DNA of 64,000 nucleotides from Psychromonas antarctica (GCF_022267535.1 NZ_JAHNZV010000003.1:1-64000); one strand, 5' to 3'; shown: positions 25,271 through 35,691, numbered from the stretch's first letter. Notes: generated from the letters alone by a model not told the origin. Program-made: numbers and translations.

Positions 25271-27283
25271 ATGAAAAAACAGTTTCAATTATCATCTGCA
25301 TTTTTACCCGCTGGCGATCAACCTCAAGCGATTGAAAAGTTGGTGGAAGGGATTGAATCTGGATTGGCCTATCAGACACTATTAGGTGTGACGGGGTCAG
25401 GTAAAACCTTTACCTTGGCTAATGCCATTGCGCAGTTAAATCGACCGACATTAATTCTTGCACCAAATAAGACCTTAGCAGCGCAACTCTATGGTGAAAT
25501 GAAGGAATTTTTTCCACATAACGCCGTTGAATACTTTGTTTCCTATTACGATTATTATCAGCCGGAAGCTTATGTACCCAGCTCAGATTCTTTTATAGAA
25601 AAAGATGCGGCAGTGAATGCGCATATTGAGCAGATGCGTTTGTCCGCTACCAAAGCGTTATTAGAACGTGAAGATGTGGTATTAGTTGCTTCTGTTTCTG
25701 CCATTTATGGCCTGGGCGATCCAGATGCCTATTTAAAGATGATGTTGCATCTAACCATCGGGGAAATCATTTCCAGTCGTGACATTTTGCAGCGTCTGGT
25801 TAATCTGCAATATAACCGCAATGAAACCGAACTGAGTCGTGGGACTTTTCGGGTACGTGGTGAAGTGATCGATATTTTTCCTGCTGATTCTGAAAAAGAA
25901 GCATTACGCATCGAACTCTTTGATGATGAAGTTGAGAAGATCTCGGTCTTTGATCCTTTAACTGGCCAGCAACTCGATAAACTGACCCGAGTGACTATCT
26001 ACCCCAAGACCCATTATGTGACTCCGCGAGAGCAAATACTTAAAGCCGTTGATAGTATTAAAGTCGAACTCAATGAACGTAAAAAAGAGTTTTTAGCGGA
26101 AAATAAGCTCGTGGAAGAGCAGCGTATTTCGCAGCGCACCTTATACGATATAGAAATGATGAATGAGCTGGGTTATTGCTCAGGCATTGAAAACTATTCA
26201 CGCTATTTATCTGGACGCGGACCAGGAGAAGCGCCGCCGACTTTATTTGATTATCTCCCCAAAAACGGCTTACTGATTATTGATGAAAGCCATGTTACCG
26301 TGCCGCAAATCGGGGCTATGTATAAAGGCGATCGATCTCGTAAAGAAAATTTAGTTAATTATGGTTTCCGTTTACCCTCTGCATTAGATAATCGTCCTTT
26401 AAAGTTTGAAGAATTTGAGAAACTTGCGCCGCAAACTATTTATGTATCAGCCACACCCAGTGATTATGAAATTGAAAAGTCTCAAGGGGATGTCATCCGC
26501 CAAGTTATAAGGCCGACGGGATTACTTGATCCGGAAATAGAAGTACGACCAGTGGCGACGCAGGTTGACGATTTGCTGTCTGAAATTAATATTAGAGTCC
26601 CCCTTAAAGAACGTGTATTAGTGACCACCTTAACGAAAAGAATGGCGGAAGACCTGACCGATTATCTTAATGATCATGGTATTAAAGTGCGCTATTTGCA
26701 CTCTGATGTTGATACGGTTGAGCGGGTTGAAATTATACGTGATCTGCGTTTAGGTGTTTTCGATGTGTTAATCGGGATCAACTTATTACGTGAAGGGTTA
26801 GATATTCCTGAAGTGTCACTAGTGGCGATACTCGATGCCGATAAAGAGGGATTTTTACGCTCAGAGCGATCGCTTATTCAAACCATGGGGCGCGCTGCGC
26901 GTCATTTAAAAGGTAAAGCCATTTTATATGCCGCTAGGGTAACCGGCTCAATGCAGAAGGCGATAAAAGTGACAGAAGATCGTCGTATCATGCAAGATCA
27001 ATTTAATAAAGCCAATGGTATCATCCCGCAGGGCCTCAATAAGCAAGTTAATGATGTGATGCAACTCGGGCAACGCAATCTTAAAAAAGGTAATTCAAAG
27101 TTGGATAAAGTGGCAGAGTACAAAGCCAATTATCACTTTAGAAGCGAGCAAGAGGTCCTTAAACAGATAGCAAAACTAGAAAAAGAGATGTTTGCTTTTG
27201 CTAAAGATCTTGAATTTGAAAAAGCTGCACAGTTACGAGATGAAGTCTCTAAATTGCATGAGCAATTAGTTTCTATGGGCTAG
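25271..27283 (+). CDS. uvrB: Excinuclease ABC subunit B
   Basis: UvrB verifies DNA damage delivered by UvrA and recruits UvrC for incision in nucleotide excision repair. The helicase motif [11 protein letters not shown] is near residue 40, the beta-hairpin is [21 protein letters not shown] is in [15 protein letters not shown], and a UvrC-binding UVR domain lies at the C-terminus ([13 protein letters not shown]). With 670 residues it has the normal size. ATG at 25271 has GAGG six bases upstream. No SOS box is visible in the leader. Confidence 0.97.
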   Translation: MKKQFQLSSAFLPAGDQPQAIEKLVEGIESGLAYQTLLGVTGSGKTFTLANAIAQLNRPTLILAPNKTLAAQLYGEMKEFFPHNAVEYFVSYYDYYQPEAYVPSSDSFIEKDAAVNAHIEQMRLSATKALLEREDVVLVASVSAIYGLGDPDAYLKMMLHLTIGEIISSRDILQRLVNLQYNRNETELSRGTFRVRGEVIDIFPADSEKEALRIELFDDEVEKISVFDPLTGQQLDKLTRVTIYPKTHYVTPREQILKAVDSIKVELNERKKEFLAENKLVEEQRISQRTLYDIEMMNELGYCSGIENYSRYLSGRGPGEAPPTLFDYLPKNGLLIIDESHVTVPQIGAMYKGDRSRKENLVNYGFRLPSALDNRPLKFEEFEKLAPQTIYVSATPSDYEIEKSQGDVIRQVIRPTGLLDPEIEVRPVATQVDDLLSEINIRVPLKERVLVTTLTKRMAEDLTDYLNDHGIKVRYLHSDVDTVERVEIIRDLRLGVFDVLIGINLLREGLDIPEVSLVAILDADKEGFLRSERSLIQTMGRAARHLKGKAILYAARVTGSMQKAIKVTEDRRIMQDQFNKANGIIPQGLNKQVNDVMQLGQRNLKKGNSKLDKVAEYKANYHFRSEQEVLKQIAKLEKEMFAFAKDLEFEKAAQLRDEVSKLHEQLVSMG

Positions 27284-27297
27284 AAAGGAGAGCGAAG

Positions 27298-27349
27298 AGT
27301 ACGGCCGTACTGAAAGATGTGAATTCAGAGCCCAGTTCAGGCGCCTGAA
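27298..27349. repeat. Two perfect 14-base palindromes after uvrB
   Basis: AGTACGGCCGTACT (27298-27311) and TTCAGGCGCCTGAA (27336-27349) lie 24 bases apart, directly after the uvrB stop. Neither is followed by a T-run, so they are not classic terminators. Confidence 0.5.
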
Positions 27350-27771
27350 GAGGATAATCTACAAAAGCCTCCTTTAGCCCATTTTCTTTATAAACATCTA
27401 AGCGCGTTGTGGGTTTTAGCGCTGACTTCTATTTCAGGCAGATCTCCAATCGGAGAGTTCAAGAACCAGCCGTTTTAGGTTTTATCTATTTTATTGCAAC
27501 TCCCATCAATAACCTCCCTGATTTTTATCTTTGACTTGTCACTTCAAGTGAATTGCTAATGATCTTTACTCCTTAAATGAAAAGAAAGTATCTCTTGTTG
27601 ATAAAGTTAGTGGAGAGGAGTTTGTTTTTTCAAAAAAGCTAATGGTATACAGAGATTTTAAACTCTTTGAAACTAAAACTTTATTTAATTTCTCACTCTC
27701 ATGCTCAGCTATAAATACTCGATCTAAATATTCATTGCTATCAAAACTTTACAAATAAAAGGATTTAACCG

Positions 27772-27840
27772 TGACATATATAACAACGAGTGATGTAAAA
27801 AACGTCAGTGATTATGCTTTATTAGCAAATGCGGTTTAAA
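27772..27840 (+). pseudogene. Possible start of a broken gene
   Basis: AAAGGA is followed by a GTG start and 22 codons reading MTYITTSDVKNVSDYALLAN before a stop. The phrase resembles the N-terminus of secreted lipase-like or RTX proteins, but the frame does not resume clearly. It may be a decayed gene or chance. Confidence 0.25.
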
Positions 27841-28120
27841 CCTATAAAGCTAATGGGTGACCCTATTGGTTTTGCGGTAGCTCTCTCTATATGGCAGGGC
27901 TGACTTTTAGCGAAAAATGCATGTCAACCTGAGATTCTTTGCGGGCTAATGGAAGCCTTATTTCGGTAAGCATCCGCTGATAATTTACATTATGATTGTA
28001 TTGAGCAGACATATTGCAAAAATAGGTGAATGATTGCCTTGGGATTTAACAATGAGAGTAATCCAGTAAACACGTTCACTGGACTATTCTTCCATCTATC
28101 TGCGATTAGCTGTCTTCTGC

Positions 28121-28328
28121 ATTATTTAACCTCAATTCTGGATAAGCTAAACGATACAGTACCGTTATTTACGCGTATTTCTGCGTTAAATCATCTGCCA
28201 ATAACCAGTTATTGCTGCGATGATTCGCCTTGAACTACGCAAAACTAACAGCACTGTATAATATGTTTTTTAACTTGTTGATATTTAATCTAATTTCGCT
28301 TCCATTATCCAGAACTGAGGTTATTTAA
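28121..28328. repeat. Dispersed repeat B with terminal inverted repeats
   Basis: The left arm TTAACCTCAATTCTGGATAA (28126-28145) and the right arm TTATCCAGAACTGAGGTTA (28305-28323) are inverted copies with one mismatch over 19 bases, enclosing about 160 bases without a gene. The inner sequence next to the left arm recurs in inverted orientation at 52460-52530. This looks like a small non-autonomous mobile element. The right arm contains the stop codon of the small oxidase gene. Confidence 0.6.
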
Positions 28329-28425
28329 TAACAAAACGAAGTAAGTATGCAAATATAGTCAGTGCGAGAACACTTCCTCCCCAAAGTATAATCATCCAAC
28401 CCCACTGTTTAATTAATCGTTTCAT
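28321..28425 (-). CDS. DUF2474 small subunit of the bd-type oxidase (CydX-like)
   Basis: A 34-residue protein with one membrane helix, starting MKRLIKQWGWMIILWGGSVL. It matches the DUF2474 pattern (basic N-terminus, GW, one helix, basic end), a family found after cyanide-insensitive oxidase cydAB genes. Its ATG overlaps the cydB stop as TAATG, so it is coupled to cydB translation. By analogy with CydX it probably stabilises the oxidase. Confidence 0.8.
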   Translation of the reverse strand: MKRLIKQWGWMIILWGGSVLALTIFAYLLRFVIK

Positions 28426-29423
28426 TAGTGATACCCCTCTTCATGTTTTAATTTCCCTCTGAACACCCAATAGGCATAGGCGCTATAGGCGATCACCATT
28501 GGTAATAAAAAGGCGGTACCGGCAAGTAAAAATTTCAAACTACTGTCCGGCGCGGCTGCATCGGAATAAGTGACTGCAAAAGGAACAATGTATGGAAATG
28601 TACTCACAGAAAATCCGATTGCGGACACTAAGAACAGGCCAATGGCAAATAAATAAGCTCGTACAGCTCGGTGATTATTTAAGGATTTAAACAACTGCCA
28701 GATACAAATTACGGCCATCACGGGCACCGTAAAATACAGTATTGAATTAGGCAGATTGAACCATCGTTGAGAAACTATTTGCTGACTGAGTGGCAACCAA
28801 GCACTGACAATGACAATACAAAAAACTAATGCCAAGCCCCAACGTTTAGCCACACCATAGTATCTTTCAGCTAACTCATTGGGTAGTTTGATAACCAACC
28901 AACATGCACCTAGTAGTGCGTATGCACAAATGGTTGCAAATCCACAGAACAAAGTGAATGGCGTTAACCAATCAAACCAACCACCGGCATAACTTCGCCC
29001 CTCTATTTCGATACCTTGTAACATAGCACCGAGCATGATCCCTTGCATTGCAGCGGCAGCAAGAGAGCCAACAAAAAAAGAAGTATCCCAGATAAATTTT
29101 CCGCGTTTAGTTCTGAATCGGTATTCAAATGAAACACCTCTTAACACTAACCCCAGTAACATAATCATTAATGGCGCATAAAGTGCAGGCATAACAATGG
29201 AATAGGCGAGTGGAAATACCGCAAATAATCCCCCTCCACCGAGTACCAACCAAGTTTCATTACCATCCCAAACAGGCGCAATACTATTCATCATTAAGTC
29301 ACGTTCTGACTCCTCTGTAGCTTTGGGGAAAAGAATGCCTATCCCCAAATCAAATCCATCGAGAACAACATAAATTAACACCGCTAAACCAATCAGCCCG
29401 TACCAAATTAATGCGTAATCCAT
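28425..29423 (-). CDS. cydB: Cytochrome bd-type (cyanide-insensitive) oxidase subunit II
   Basis: Subunit II of a bd-type quinol oxidase in the inner membrane; it pairs with CydA to reduce oxygen to water. The 332 residues hold about eight or nine helices, with the conserved N-terminal YVVLDGFDLGIGILFP near residue 20 and WDGNETWLVLGGGGLFAVFP near 53. The length and the DUF2474 partner fit the CioB group. Confidence 0.94.
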   Translation of the reverse strand: MDYALIWYGLIGLAVLIYVVLDGFDLGIGILFPKATEESERDLMMNSIAPVWDGNETWLVLGGGGLFAVFPLAYSIVMPALYAPLMIMLLGLVLRGVSFEYRFRTKRGKFIWDTSFFVGSLAAAAMQGIMLGAMLQGIEIEGRSYAGGWFDWLTPFTLFCGFATICAYALLGACWLVIKLPNELAERYYGVAKRWGLALVFCIVIVSAWLPLSQQIVSQRWFNLPNSILYFTVPVMAVICIWQLFKSLNNHRAVRAYLFAIGLFLVSAIGFSVSTFPYIVPFAVTYSDAAAPDSSLKFLLAGTAFLLPMVIAYSAYAYWVFRGKLKHEEGYH

Positions 29424-29435
29424 ATGTTGTTACCT

Positions 29436-30824
29436 CTAAGTTAATCGATTAGGGTGAGAAGCGGGTGGTACTTGGGCACCGTCTGCAAGTCGAGGATCTA
29501 AAGACTTTTCATATCGCGTAGGGGACTTACGCATTAGTCGAATAAGATAAAAGAATCCCGCACCAAAAACACAAAGATAAACAACCACAAAGGCAGCTAG
29601 CGAGAAACTGATCGCTAGCGCATCGATTGGCGATGCAGAATCGACGGTCCTTAATAATCCATAAACGGTGAACGGTTGTCTGCCAACTTCAGTGGTGATC
29701 CAGCCTGAGAGTACCGCGACAAAACCAGCGGGGCCAAATACAATGCAAACCCGATGAAAAAGTGGCATATCATAAAGCCTGCCTTTTTTTCGCAACCATA
29801 AGCTGAAGAGACCAATCATTAACATAGCAAAGCCAATTCCGACCATCACCCTAAAGCTCCAAAATACGATTGAAACAGGTGGATGATCGCTTTCAGGAAA
29901 TGCATCAAGTCCTTCCACTCTGCCGTTAAGGTCATGGGTTAAAATAAGGCTGCCAAGCTTCGGGATGGCGACCTGATACCTCATCTCTTTTGCTTGGTCA
30001 TCGGGAATACCAAATAGAATGAGTGGGGCACCATCGTGAGACTGGTAATGCCCCTCCATTGCTGCAACTTTTGCGGGTTGATACTGTAGGGTGTTTAAGC
30101 CATGCAGGTCTCCGGCAATAATTTGAATCGGGGTAACAATGGTGATCATCCACAGCGCCATGGAAAACATGGTTTTTGCTAAAGGATTGTGAGGCGCTTT
30201 GATTAAATGATAAGCCCCTACTGCGGAAACAACCAAGGCGGTGGTTAAATAAGACGCTAATAACATGTGCACTAATCGGTAGGGAAACGAAGGGTTAAAA
30301 ATAATCGCGAACCAATCATCGGGAATAAATTGCCCGACTTCATTGATAGCATAGCCGGCTGGGGTCTGCATCCAACTGTTGACTGAAAGTATCCAAAAAG
30401 CCGACAGAAAAGTACCAAATGCGACAACACAAGTAGATGCAAAGTGTAGTTTTTTACCCACTCGTTGCATACCAAATAACATCACCCCCAGAAATCCTGC
30501 TTCTAAAAAGAAGGCTGTTAAAATTTCATATCCCATTAGTGGCCCAAGAATAGGACCCGTCTTGTCTGAGAATACACTCCAGTTGGTGCCAAATTGATAG
30601 CTCAGTACAATCCCACTGACAACCCCCATACCAAAACTGACGGCGAATATTTTCAGCCAATATTTATATAGCTGAATATATTTTTCATTGTTTGTTTTCA
30701 GCCAGAGGCCTTCTAACACCGCCAAATAGGATGCCAGTCCAATGGTAAAGGATGGGAAAATAATATGAAAAGCCACGGTAAATGCAAATTGAAACCGTGC
30801 TAAATCTAATGCCAACGTATCCAT
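29436..30824 (-). CDS. cydA: Cytochrome bd-type (cyanide-insensitive) oxidase subunit I
   Basis: Subunit I binds the hemes and oxidises quinol. The expected N-terminal heme ligand is His20 in FAFTVAFHIIFPSF. Other marks are GRQPFTVYGLLRT near residue 383 and a conserved VSGWITTEVG. At 462 residues it is about 60 shorter than E. coli CydA and has a short Q-loop, typical of the CioA group, which resists cyanide and sulfide. It leads the minus-strand operon cydA-cydB-DUF2474. Confidence 0.94.
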   Translation of the reverse strand: MDTLALDLARFQFAFTVAFHIIFPSFTIGLASYLAVLEGLWLKTNNEKYIQLYKYWLKIFAVSFGMGVVSGIVLSYQFGTNWSVFSDKTGPILGPLMGYEILTAFFLEAGFLGVMLFGMQRVGKKLHFASTCVVAFGTFLSAFWILSVNSWMQTPAGYAINEVGQFIPDDWFAIIFNPSFPYRLVHMLLASYLTTALVVSAVGAYHLIKAPHNPLAKTMFSMALWMITIVTPIQIIAGDLHGLNTLQYQPAKVAAMEGHYQSHDGAPLILFGIPDDQAKEMRYQVAIPKLGSLILTHDLNGRVEGLDAFPESDHPPVSIVFWSFRVMVGIGFAMLMIGLFSLWLRKKGRLYDMPLFHRVCIVFGPAGFVAVLSGWITTEVGRQPFTVYGLLRTVDSASPIDALAISFSLAAFVVVYLCVFGAGFFYLIRLMRKSPTRYEKSLDPRLADGAQVPPASHPNRLT

Positions 30825-31047
30825 AGTTGCTCCAAAAAGTTATCTACAGAGATTTACGTGTTGGACATTAAAAAAGATCAGTTTGCCATTAAAAAACTAA
30901 TAACTATTAAACAAAAACAGGCGAATTTATTGGTGTGGCAGATTTAACTTAATAGCGGTTACTGACTGCTATTTATCGAGGCTATTAGAAAAAAATGTCT
31001 TTAAACTAATAATTGAGGAGGGACTAAAGGAAACAACTCGGTCAGCT

Positions 31048-31085
31048 AAGCCTTTTTAAAATTTGGATTGATAAAAAGGCTTTTT
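31048..31085. terminator. Stem-loop between maf and cydA
   Basis: AAGCCTTTTT pairs with AAAAAGGCTT and is followed by TTT on the plus strand. It lies just after the maf stop. On the minus strand no T-run follows the stem beyond its own bases, so its strength for maf is unclear. Confidence 0.5.
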
Positions 31086-31105
31086 ATGGTTTGCTATTAA
31101 CGTGT

Positions 31106-31687
31106 TTAGATTACCGCAACACCCTCATTCTCTAACATTGTAATCAAAGATATTAATGGTAGACCAACCAAGCTATTGGGATCTTTACCTTCAAAACTGT
31201 CAAACAAGGCGATGCCATAACCTTCACTTTTAAAGCTACCCGCACAATTATAAGGCTGCTCTTTTTCAAGGTAAGCACGGATCATTGTATCGCTTAATGT
31301 TCGAAATTGTACTACGTAAGGTTCAACCAGAGACTGGATTTTTCCTGTTTCACTGTTCACTAAAGCCAATCCCGTATAAAAAGTAATGCGTTTACCACTA
31401 GCGGCTTTTAATTGTTTGAAGGCATTTTCAAAGTCACCCGGTTTACCCAGGATTTCACCATTATTCACGCACACTTGATCTGAACCTATCACCAGTGCAT
31501 TCGGGTATGTAGGACAGATAGCTTGTGCTTTGCCTATGGCTAAACGTTCAACTAATAGCATGGCTGTTTCACCCGCAAGTGGCGTTTCATCGACGTTTGG
31601 TTTAGCGGTTAAAAAGGGCTGATGAAGTTTTTCTAGCAGCGCTTTTCTGAAGGGGGAAGTGGAGGCTAAAACAAGTTGTTGTGGCAT
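31106..31687 (-). CDS. yceF: Maf-family nucleotide pyrophosphatase (YceF-like)
   Basis: A house-cleaning nucleotide pyrophosphatase of 193 residues. The N-terminal [15 protein letters not shown] is the Maf signature, and [19 protein letters not shown] near residue 67 carries the catalytic Asp. The position divergent from yceD-rpmF-plsX matches E. coli yceF, which hydrolyses 7-methyl-GTP; the exact substrate here is inferred from that. Confidence 0.93.
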   Translation of the reverse strand: MPQQLVLASTSPFRKALLEKLHQPFLTAKPNVDETPLAGETAMLLVERLAIGKAQAICPTYPNALVIGSDQVCVNNGEILGKPGDFENAFKQLKAASGKRITFYTGLALVNSETGKIQSLVEPYVVQFRTLSDTMIRAYLEKEQPYNCAGSFKSEGYGIALFDSFEGKDPNSLVGLPLISLITMLENEGVAVI

Positions 31688-31775
31688 AATTTGCCCTGTG
31701 TTTATTGAATTATTAGCCTATTTTATGGGCTGTGAAATAATAAAGCGATAACTTAATAAAAATATCCCTTTTCCT

Positions 31776-31804
31776 TTGACTATGGCGACAGCAATCTATA
31801 TTAT
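31776..31804 (+). promoter_or_regulatory. Sigma-70 promoter of yceD-rpmF
   Basis: TTGACT (31776-31781) and TATTAT (31799-31804) are 17 bases apart. The -10 box ends eight bases before the yceD ATG, so the predicted start of transcription falls within a base or two of the start codon. Confidence 0.65.
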
Positions 31805-31812
31805 TCGCGACC

Positions 31813-32334
31813 ATGCAAAAGATTAAACTACCGGTTAGCGTTGATCCTGTTCGCGCTGCTCAAAAGGGTTTGGAACTTGAAGGTCGAATTCCAAAAGAAC
31901 TAATGAGTAGATTAGCAGAGTCAACAATCAGTGTTCATTCTGATATCGACGCAGTTTTCTCATTTGATATTGATAAGCAAAAGCTTAGAATATTTCATGG
32001 TAAAGCAAGTGTCGCTGTAGAGCTGATTTGTCAACGGTGCAATGAGCCTATGCTTTATCAGTGTGAAGCTGAATTTACGTATTGTCCCGTTCATAACCAA
32101 GAACAGGAAAATAATTTACCAGACGCCTACGAATCCATTTATTACGATGAAAATGGAGAGGTAAATCTTCATCAGGTTGTTGAAGACGAACTGATATTGG
32201 TACTTCCGCAAATTGCAAAACATGCAATTAACGAGTGTCAACAAAGTGAGTATGAAATCACCTTTGGTGAAATTGATGAAGACGAACAGCGTCCCAACCC
32301 ATTTGATGCTCTAGCTCAGCTAAAGCGCAAATAA
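31813..32334 (+). CDS. yceD: YceD family protein (DUF177, 23S rRNA accumulation)
   Basis: A 173-residue protein of the DUF177/YceD family, linked to 23S rRNA accumulation and always next to rpmF. It carries a Cys pair in [10 protein letters not shown] near residue 72 and the family ending [12 protein letters not shown]. The start [17 protein letters not shown] matches E. coli YceD, so ATG at 31813 is firm. No Shine-Dalgarno is present and a promoter sits immediately upstream, so the main transcript may be leaderless. Confidence 0.93.
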   Translation: MQKIKLPVSVDPVRAAQKGLELEGRIPKELMSRLAESTISVHSDIDAVFSFDIDKQKLRIFHGKASVAVELICQRCNEPMLYQCEAEFTYCPVHNQEQENNLPDAYESIYYDENGEVNLHQVVEDELILVLPQIAKHAINECQQSEYEITFGEIDEDEQRPNPFDALAQLKRK

Positions 32335-32351
32335 CAAGCAGGAATTTTAAA

Positions 32352-32525
32352 ATGGCAGTACAAAAAAGTCGTAAGACTCCTTCAAAACGCGGCATGCGTC
32401 GTTCACATGATGCATTAAGTGCTCCAGCGCAACTTACTGTTGATGCTACTTCTGGTGAAACTCACCGTCGTCATCACATGACTGCTGATGGTTTCTACAA
32501 AGGCAAAAAAGTAATCGAATTGTAG
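32352..32525 (+). CDS. rpmF: Ribosomal protein bL32
   Basis: A 57-residue ribosomal protein of the large subunit. It begins [20 protein letters not shown], and [19 protein letters not shown] closes it. It sits 17 bases after yceD and eight before plsX, in the conserved yceD-rpmF-plsX order that couples ribosome and lipid synthesis. It lacks the zinc-binding cysteines found in some L32 variants. Confidence 0.97.
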   Translation: MAVQKSRKTPSKRGMRRSHDALSAPAQLTVDATSGETHRRHHMTADGFYKGKKVIEL

Positions 32526-32532
32526 GATTACT

Positions 32533-33573
32533 TTGCGTAAACTAACCCTTGCGCTTGATGTCATGGGGGGCGATCTTGGCCCCCATATTCCTCTTTTAGG
32601 TGCAGCAAAATCACTCCTTTTACATCCTGAATTATTCCTTCTTATAGTCGGAAATCAATCTCAACTGTTACCGTTACTCAAAAAATATAAGCTTCTTGAG
32701 CACCCTCGTCTGAGTTTTATCCATGCTGAACATTTCATCTCGATGGAAGATAATCCTATTTATGCTTTGCGTCATACGTCAGGCTCATCGATGCATATTG
32801 CTTTAGATCTTGTTGCGCAAGGACAAGCGGATGCTTGTGTGAGTTCGGGTAATACAGGTGCGTTGATGTTACTTGCAAAAAAATCACTTAAAATGATTAA
32901 TGGGATTTCTCGTCCGGCATTGGTCGCGGGCTTACCGAATAATGAAGCGGGCCATACCTACTTACTTGATTTAGGTGCTAATTTGCACTGTGACAGTGAT
33001 ACTTTGTTTAATTTTGCCATTATGGGTAGTGTGCTTTGCGAAAAGGTAGAGCAATTAAAAACGCCTGCAGTTGCGCTACTTAATGTAGGTAAAGAAAATA
33101 ATAAAGGCAACGATGTTATTAAACGTTGTGCGGATCTGTTAAAACAGACAAAACAGATCAATTATATTGGTTTTGTCGAAGCTAATGAGCTTTTCTATTG
33201 CCAAGCGGATGTGATTGTAACCGATGGTTTTAGTGGCAATATTGCGCTAAAAAGTTATGAAGGTATGGGGCGAGTATTTTTAGAGCAGTTAGATAAAGTA
33301 TTTAATATAAATCTATATAGTAAGCTGCTTGGTAAATTATTAAAGCCATTTTTAAAAAAGCAGTTAAAACATTTACATCCGGATATGTATAATGGGGCCA
33401 GTTTAATTGGGTTACGCGGTATTGTTGTTAAAAGTCATGGGAGTGCAAATGAAGTTGCATTCTCCTCGGCTATCGAGCAAGCAATAAAAGAGATTAAGTG
33501 GCAGATTCCAGCAGGTATAGCAAAAAAGTTAGAAGCTGTTTTATTAGAGCGAGATTGTTTATCACATGAATAG
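32533..33573 (+). CDS. plsX: Phosphate acyltransferase PlsX
   Basis: PlsX makes acyl-phosphate from acyl-ACP for phospholipid synthesis. The 346 residues align with E. coli Pls[16 protein letters not shown] at the start, [12 protein letters not shown] near residue 97, and [20 protein letters not shown] near 285. The start is TTG at 32533 with AGGA upstream; no ATG fits the conserved N-terminus. Its end overlaps fabH by eight bases. Confidence 0.95.
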   Translation: MRKLTLALDVMGGDLGPHIPLLGAAKSLLLHPELFLLIVGNQSQLLPLLKKYKLLEHPRLSFIHAEHFISMEDNPIYALRHTSGSSMHIALDLVAQGQADACVSSGNTGALMLLAKKSLKMINGISRPALVAGLPNNEAGHTYLLDLGANLHCDSDTLFNFAIMGSVLCEKVEQLKTPAVALLNVGKENNKGNDVIKRCADLLKQTKQINYIGFVEANELFYCQADVIVTDGFSGNIALKSYEGMGRVFLEQLDKVFNINLYSKLLGKLLKPFLKKQLKHLHPDMYNGASLIGLRGIVVKSHGSANEVAFSSAIEQAIKEIKWQIPAGIAKKLEAVLLERDCLSHE

Positions 33574-34525
33574 TAAAATTACAGGTACGGGGAGTTATTT
33601 ACCCGAAACAGTGCGTACAAACGCCGATTTAGAAAAAATGGTTGATACCAGCGATGAATGGATCACTGCGCGTACGGGAATTAAAGAGCGCCGCATTGCT
33701 AATAAGCAAGATACTATTGCTTATATGGGCAAAGAAGCCGCTGTTAAAGCACTGCAAGCTGCGAATTTAACTGCTCAAGATTTAGACTTGATTATTGTTG
33801 CCACAACGAGTAATCACAACGCATTTCCTTCGGCTGCTTGCGAAGTGCAACATTTATTGGGTATTTATGATATTCCGGCATTTGATGTGTCGGCTGCCTG
33901 TGCGGGTTTCACTTACGCATTAAGCATTGCTGATAATTTTATTAAAGCAGGTAGTGCCAAAAATATTCTGGTCATTGGTGCAGATAGTTTAGCAAATAGC
34001 TGTGATCCAACGGATCGCTCTACTATTATCATTTTTGGTGATGGTGCGGGTGCTGTGATTGTCAGTGCAACACAAGAGCAAGGGATTTTATCAACACATA
34101 TTAATGCAGATGGTCGATTTGGTGAGTTACTTAAATTGCCTTATGCTGAACGTGGTAATGAATTAACCATTAATAATTCCTATTTATCCATGGCGGGTAA
34201 TGATGTATTTAAAGTGGCGGTTAAAAAATTAAGCCAAGTGGTTGTTGATACACTGGCTGCCAATAATATTGAAAAAGAAGAATTGGACTGGTTAGTGCCG
34301 CATCAGGCAAATAAACGTATTATTAGTGCAACGGCCAAAAAGTTAGGCATATCAATGGATCAAGTCATTGTAACACTTGATAAACATGGTAATACGTCTG
34401 CTGGTTCTGTACCACTTGCTTTGGACGAAGGCATTCGCAGTGGTAAAATACAAACTGGGCAACTGGTTTTATTAGAAGCATTCGGTGGCGGATTTACATG
34501 GGGCAGTGCGTTAATTCGTATGTAA
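33566..34525 (+). CDS. fabH: 3-oxoacyl-ACP synthase III FabH
   Basis: FabH condenses acetyl-CoA with malonyl-ACP to start fatty acid synthesis. The catalytic triad is visible: Cys near residue 112 in [10 protein letters not shown], His in VPHQANKRI, and Asn in [10 protein letters not shown]. At 319 residues it has the usual size. It overlaps plsX and is followed by a 220-base gap with repeat A before fabD. Confidence 0.96.
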   Translation: MNSKITGTGSYLPETVRTNADLEKMVDTSDEWITARTGIKERRIANKQDTIAYMGKEAAVKALQAANLTAQDLDLIIVATTSNHNAFPSAACEVQHLLGIYDIPAFDVSAACAGFTYALSIADNFIKAGSAKNILVIGADSLANSCDPTDRSTIIIFGDGAGAVIVSATQEQGILSTHINADGRFGELLKLPYAERGNELTINNSYLSMAGNDVFKVAVKKLSQVVVDTLAANNIEKEELDWLVPHQANKRIISATAKKLGISMDQVIVTLDKHGNTSAGSVPLALDEGIRSGKIQTGQLVLLEAFGGGFTWGSALIRM

Positions 34526-34672
34526 CAGCAAATCTAATGATTTTCTATATATTTATGCTTGTCAAAATGGCTGTTAGCTAAACGCAAATAATATTTGCGT
34601 TTTTGTTAGTGATTTTGTAATTAGAACAGCTAATTACGGTAATCAATGACTTGCTTGCAATCATTTTCTCGC
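34526..34672 (+). repeat. Degenerate dispersed repeat A, copy 2
   Basis: It matches copy 1 at 22655-22783, in the same orientation, and lies between fabH and fabD inside an otherwise tight operon. A local ACGCAAATAATATTTGCGT hairpin (34591-34609) is unique to this copy. Confidence 0.65.
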
Positions 34673-34747
34673 GCCTAAATAGAAAATTTAGTTAACGGAA
34701 TTGCTGTAACCCATTTAGATATTTATAAATATTAGGAATTTTCAAAT

Positions 34748-35689
34748 ATGACAAACTTTATTTTTGCTTTTCCTGGGCAAGGCTCGCAAAGTGTCGCAAT
34801 GTTAGCTGAACTGGCTGATGCGTTTCCTGTGGTTGTAGACACTTATAAAGAAGCAAGCGAAGCATTAGATTATGATTTATGGGCGCTTGTGCAACAAGGT
34901 CCTAGCGAAGTTTTAAACCAAACGGACAAAACACAGCCCGCTTTATTAGCCGCATCAGTGGCTATTTGGCGAGTCTGGTTGCAGCAAGGCGGCCAAAAAC
35001 CGACTGTGATCGCCGGTCATAGTTTAGGTGAATATTCAGCCCTTGTGTGCGCGGGTGTGATTGATTTTAAAGCGGCGATAAAACTGGTTGAGCTACGTGG
35101 TCAGTTAATGCAGCAAGCTGTTCCCGCAGGAACGGGCGCTATGTCTGCCATTATTGGTTTAGACAACGATAAAATTGCACAGTGTTGTACAGAGGCGGCA
35201 GAAGGACAAGTTGTTTCGCCAGTTAACTTTAACTCACCCGGACAGGTGGTGATTGCGGGTAATAAAGAAGCCGTTGAACGTGCGGGTGTTTTACTTAAAG
35301 CGGCTGGTGCGAAACGTGTTTTGCCGCTACCTGTTAGTGTACCTTCACATTGTGCATTGATGAAACCTGCCGCTGAAAAATTAGCGATTGCATTACAGCA
35401 GATAGAATTTAAAACACCTGAAATCACAGTGATTAATAATGTTGATGTGGTTGCGGAAACCGCTGCAGATAAAATCAAAGATGCGCTAGTACGCCAACTG
35501 TTTTGTCCGGTCCGTTGGACTGAGATCATTAAAAAAATGGCCGCTGACGGTATCACATTACAAATTGAAGCGGGTCCAGGTAAAGTATTAAGCGGTTTAG
35601 TTCGCCGTATCGATAAAAGTTTTACTGCTGAGTTTATCAATGACAGTGTCAGCTTAGAAAATGCATTAATTGCAGTTAAAGGAGAATAA
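34748..35689 (+). CDS. fabD: Malonyl CoA-ACP transacylase FabD
   Basis: FabD loads malonate onto acyl carrier protein. FPGQGSQ opens the protein, the nucleophilic Ser lies near residue 92 in GHSLGEYSALV, and the partner His is in SVPSHCALM near 199. With 313 residues it has the usual length. The stop overlaps the first of two candidate fabG start codons. Confidence 0.96.
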   Translation: MTNFIFAFPGQGSQSVAMLAELADAFPVVVDTYKEASEALDYDLWALVQQGPSEVLNQTDKTQPALLAASVAIWRVWLQQGGQKPTVIAGHSLGEYSALVCAGVIDFKAAIKLVELRGQLMQQAVPAGTGAMSAIIGLDNDKIAQCCTEAAEGQVVSPVNFNSPGQVVIAGNKEAVERAGVLLKAAGAKRVLPLPVSVPSHCALMKPAAEKLAIALQQIEFKTPEITVINNVDVVAETAADKIKDALVRQLFCPVRWTEIIKKMAADGITLQIEAGPGKVLSGLVRRIDKSFTAEFINDSVSLENALIAVKGE

Positions 35690-35691
35690 TG

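Larger units (their letters stand above)
27284..28120. other. Intergenic region downstream of uvrB
   Basis: About 840 bases with decayed-looking coding fragments but no intact gene. Two perfect 14-base palindromes (27298 and 27336) lie directly after uvrB. A short frame with a ribosome site at 27772 is listed separately. Confidence 0.5.

Noticed and set aside
28030-28233. Open frame of 67 codons before the oxidase operon
   Set aside because: It overlaps repeat B, with no ribosome site or family match.
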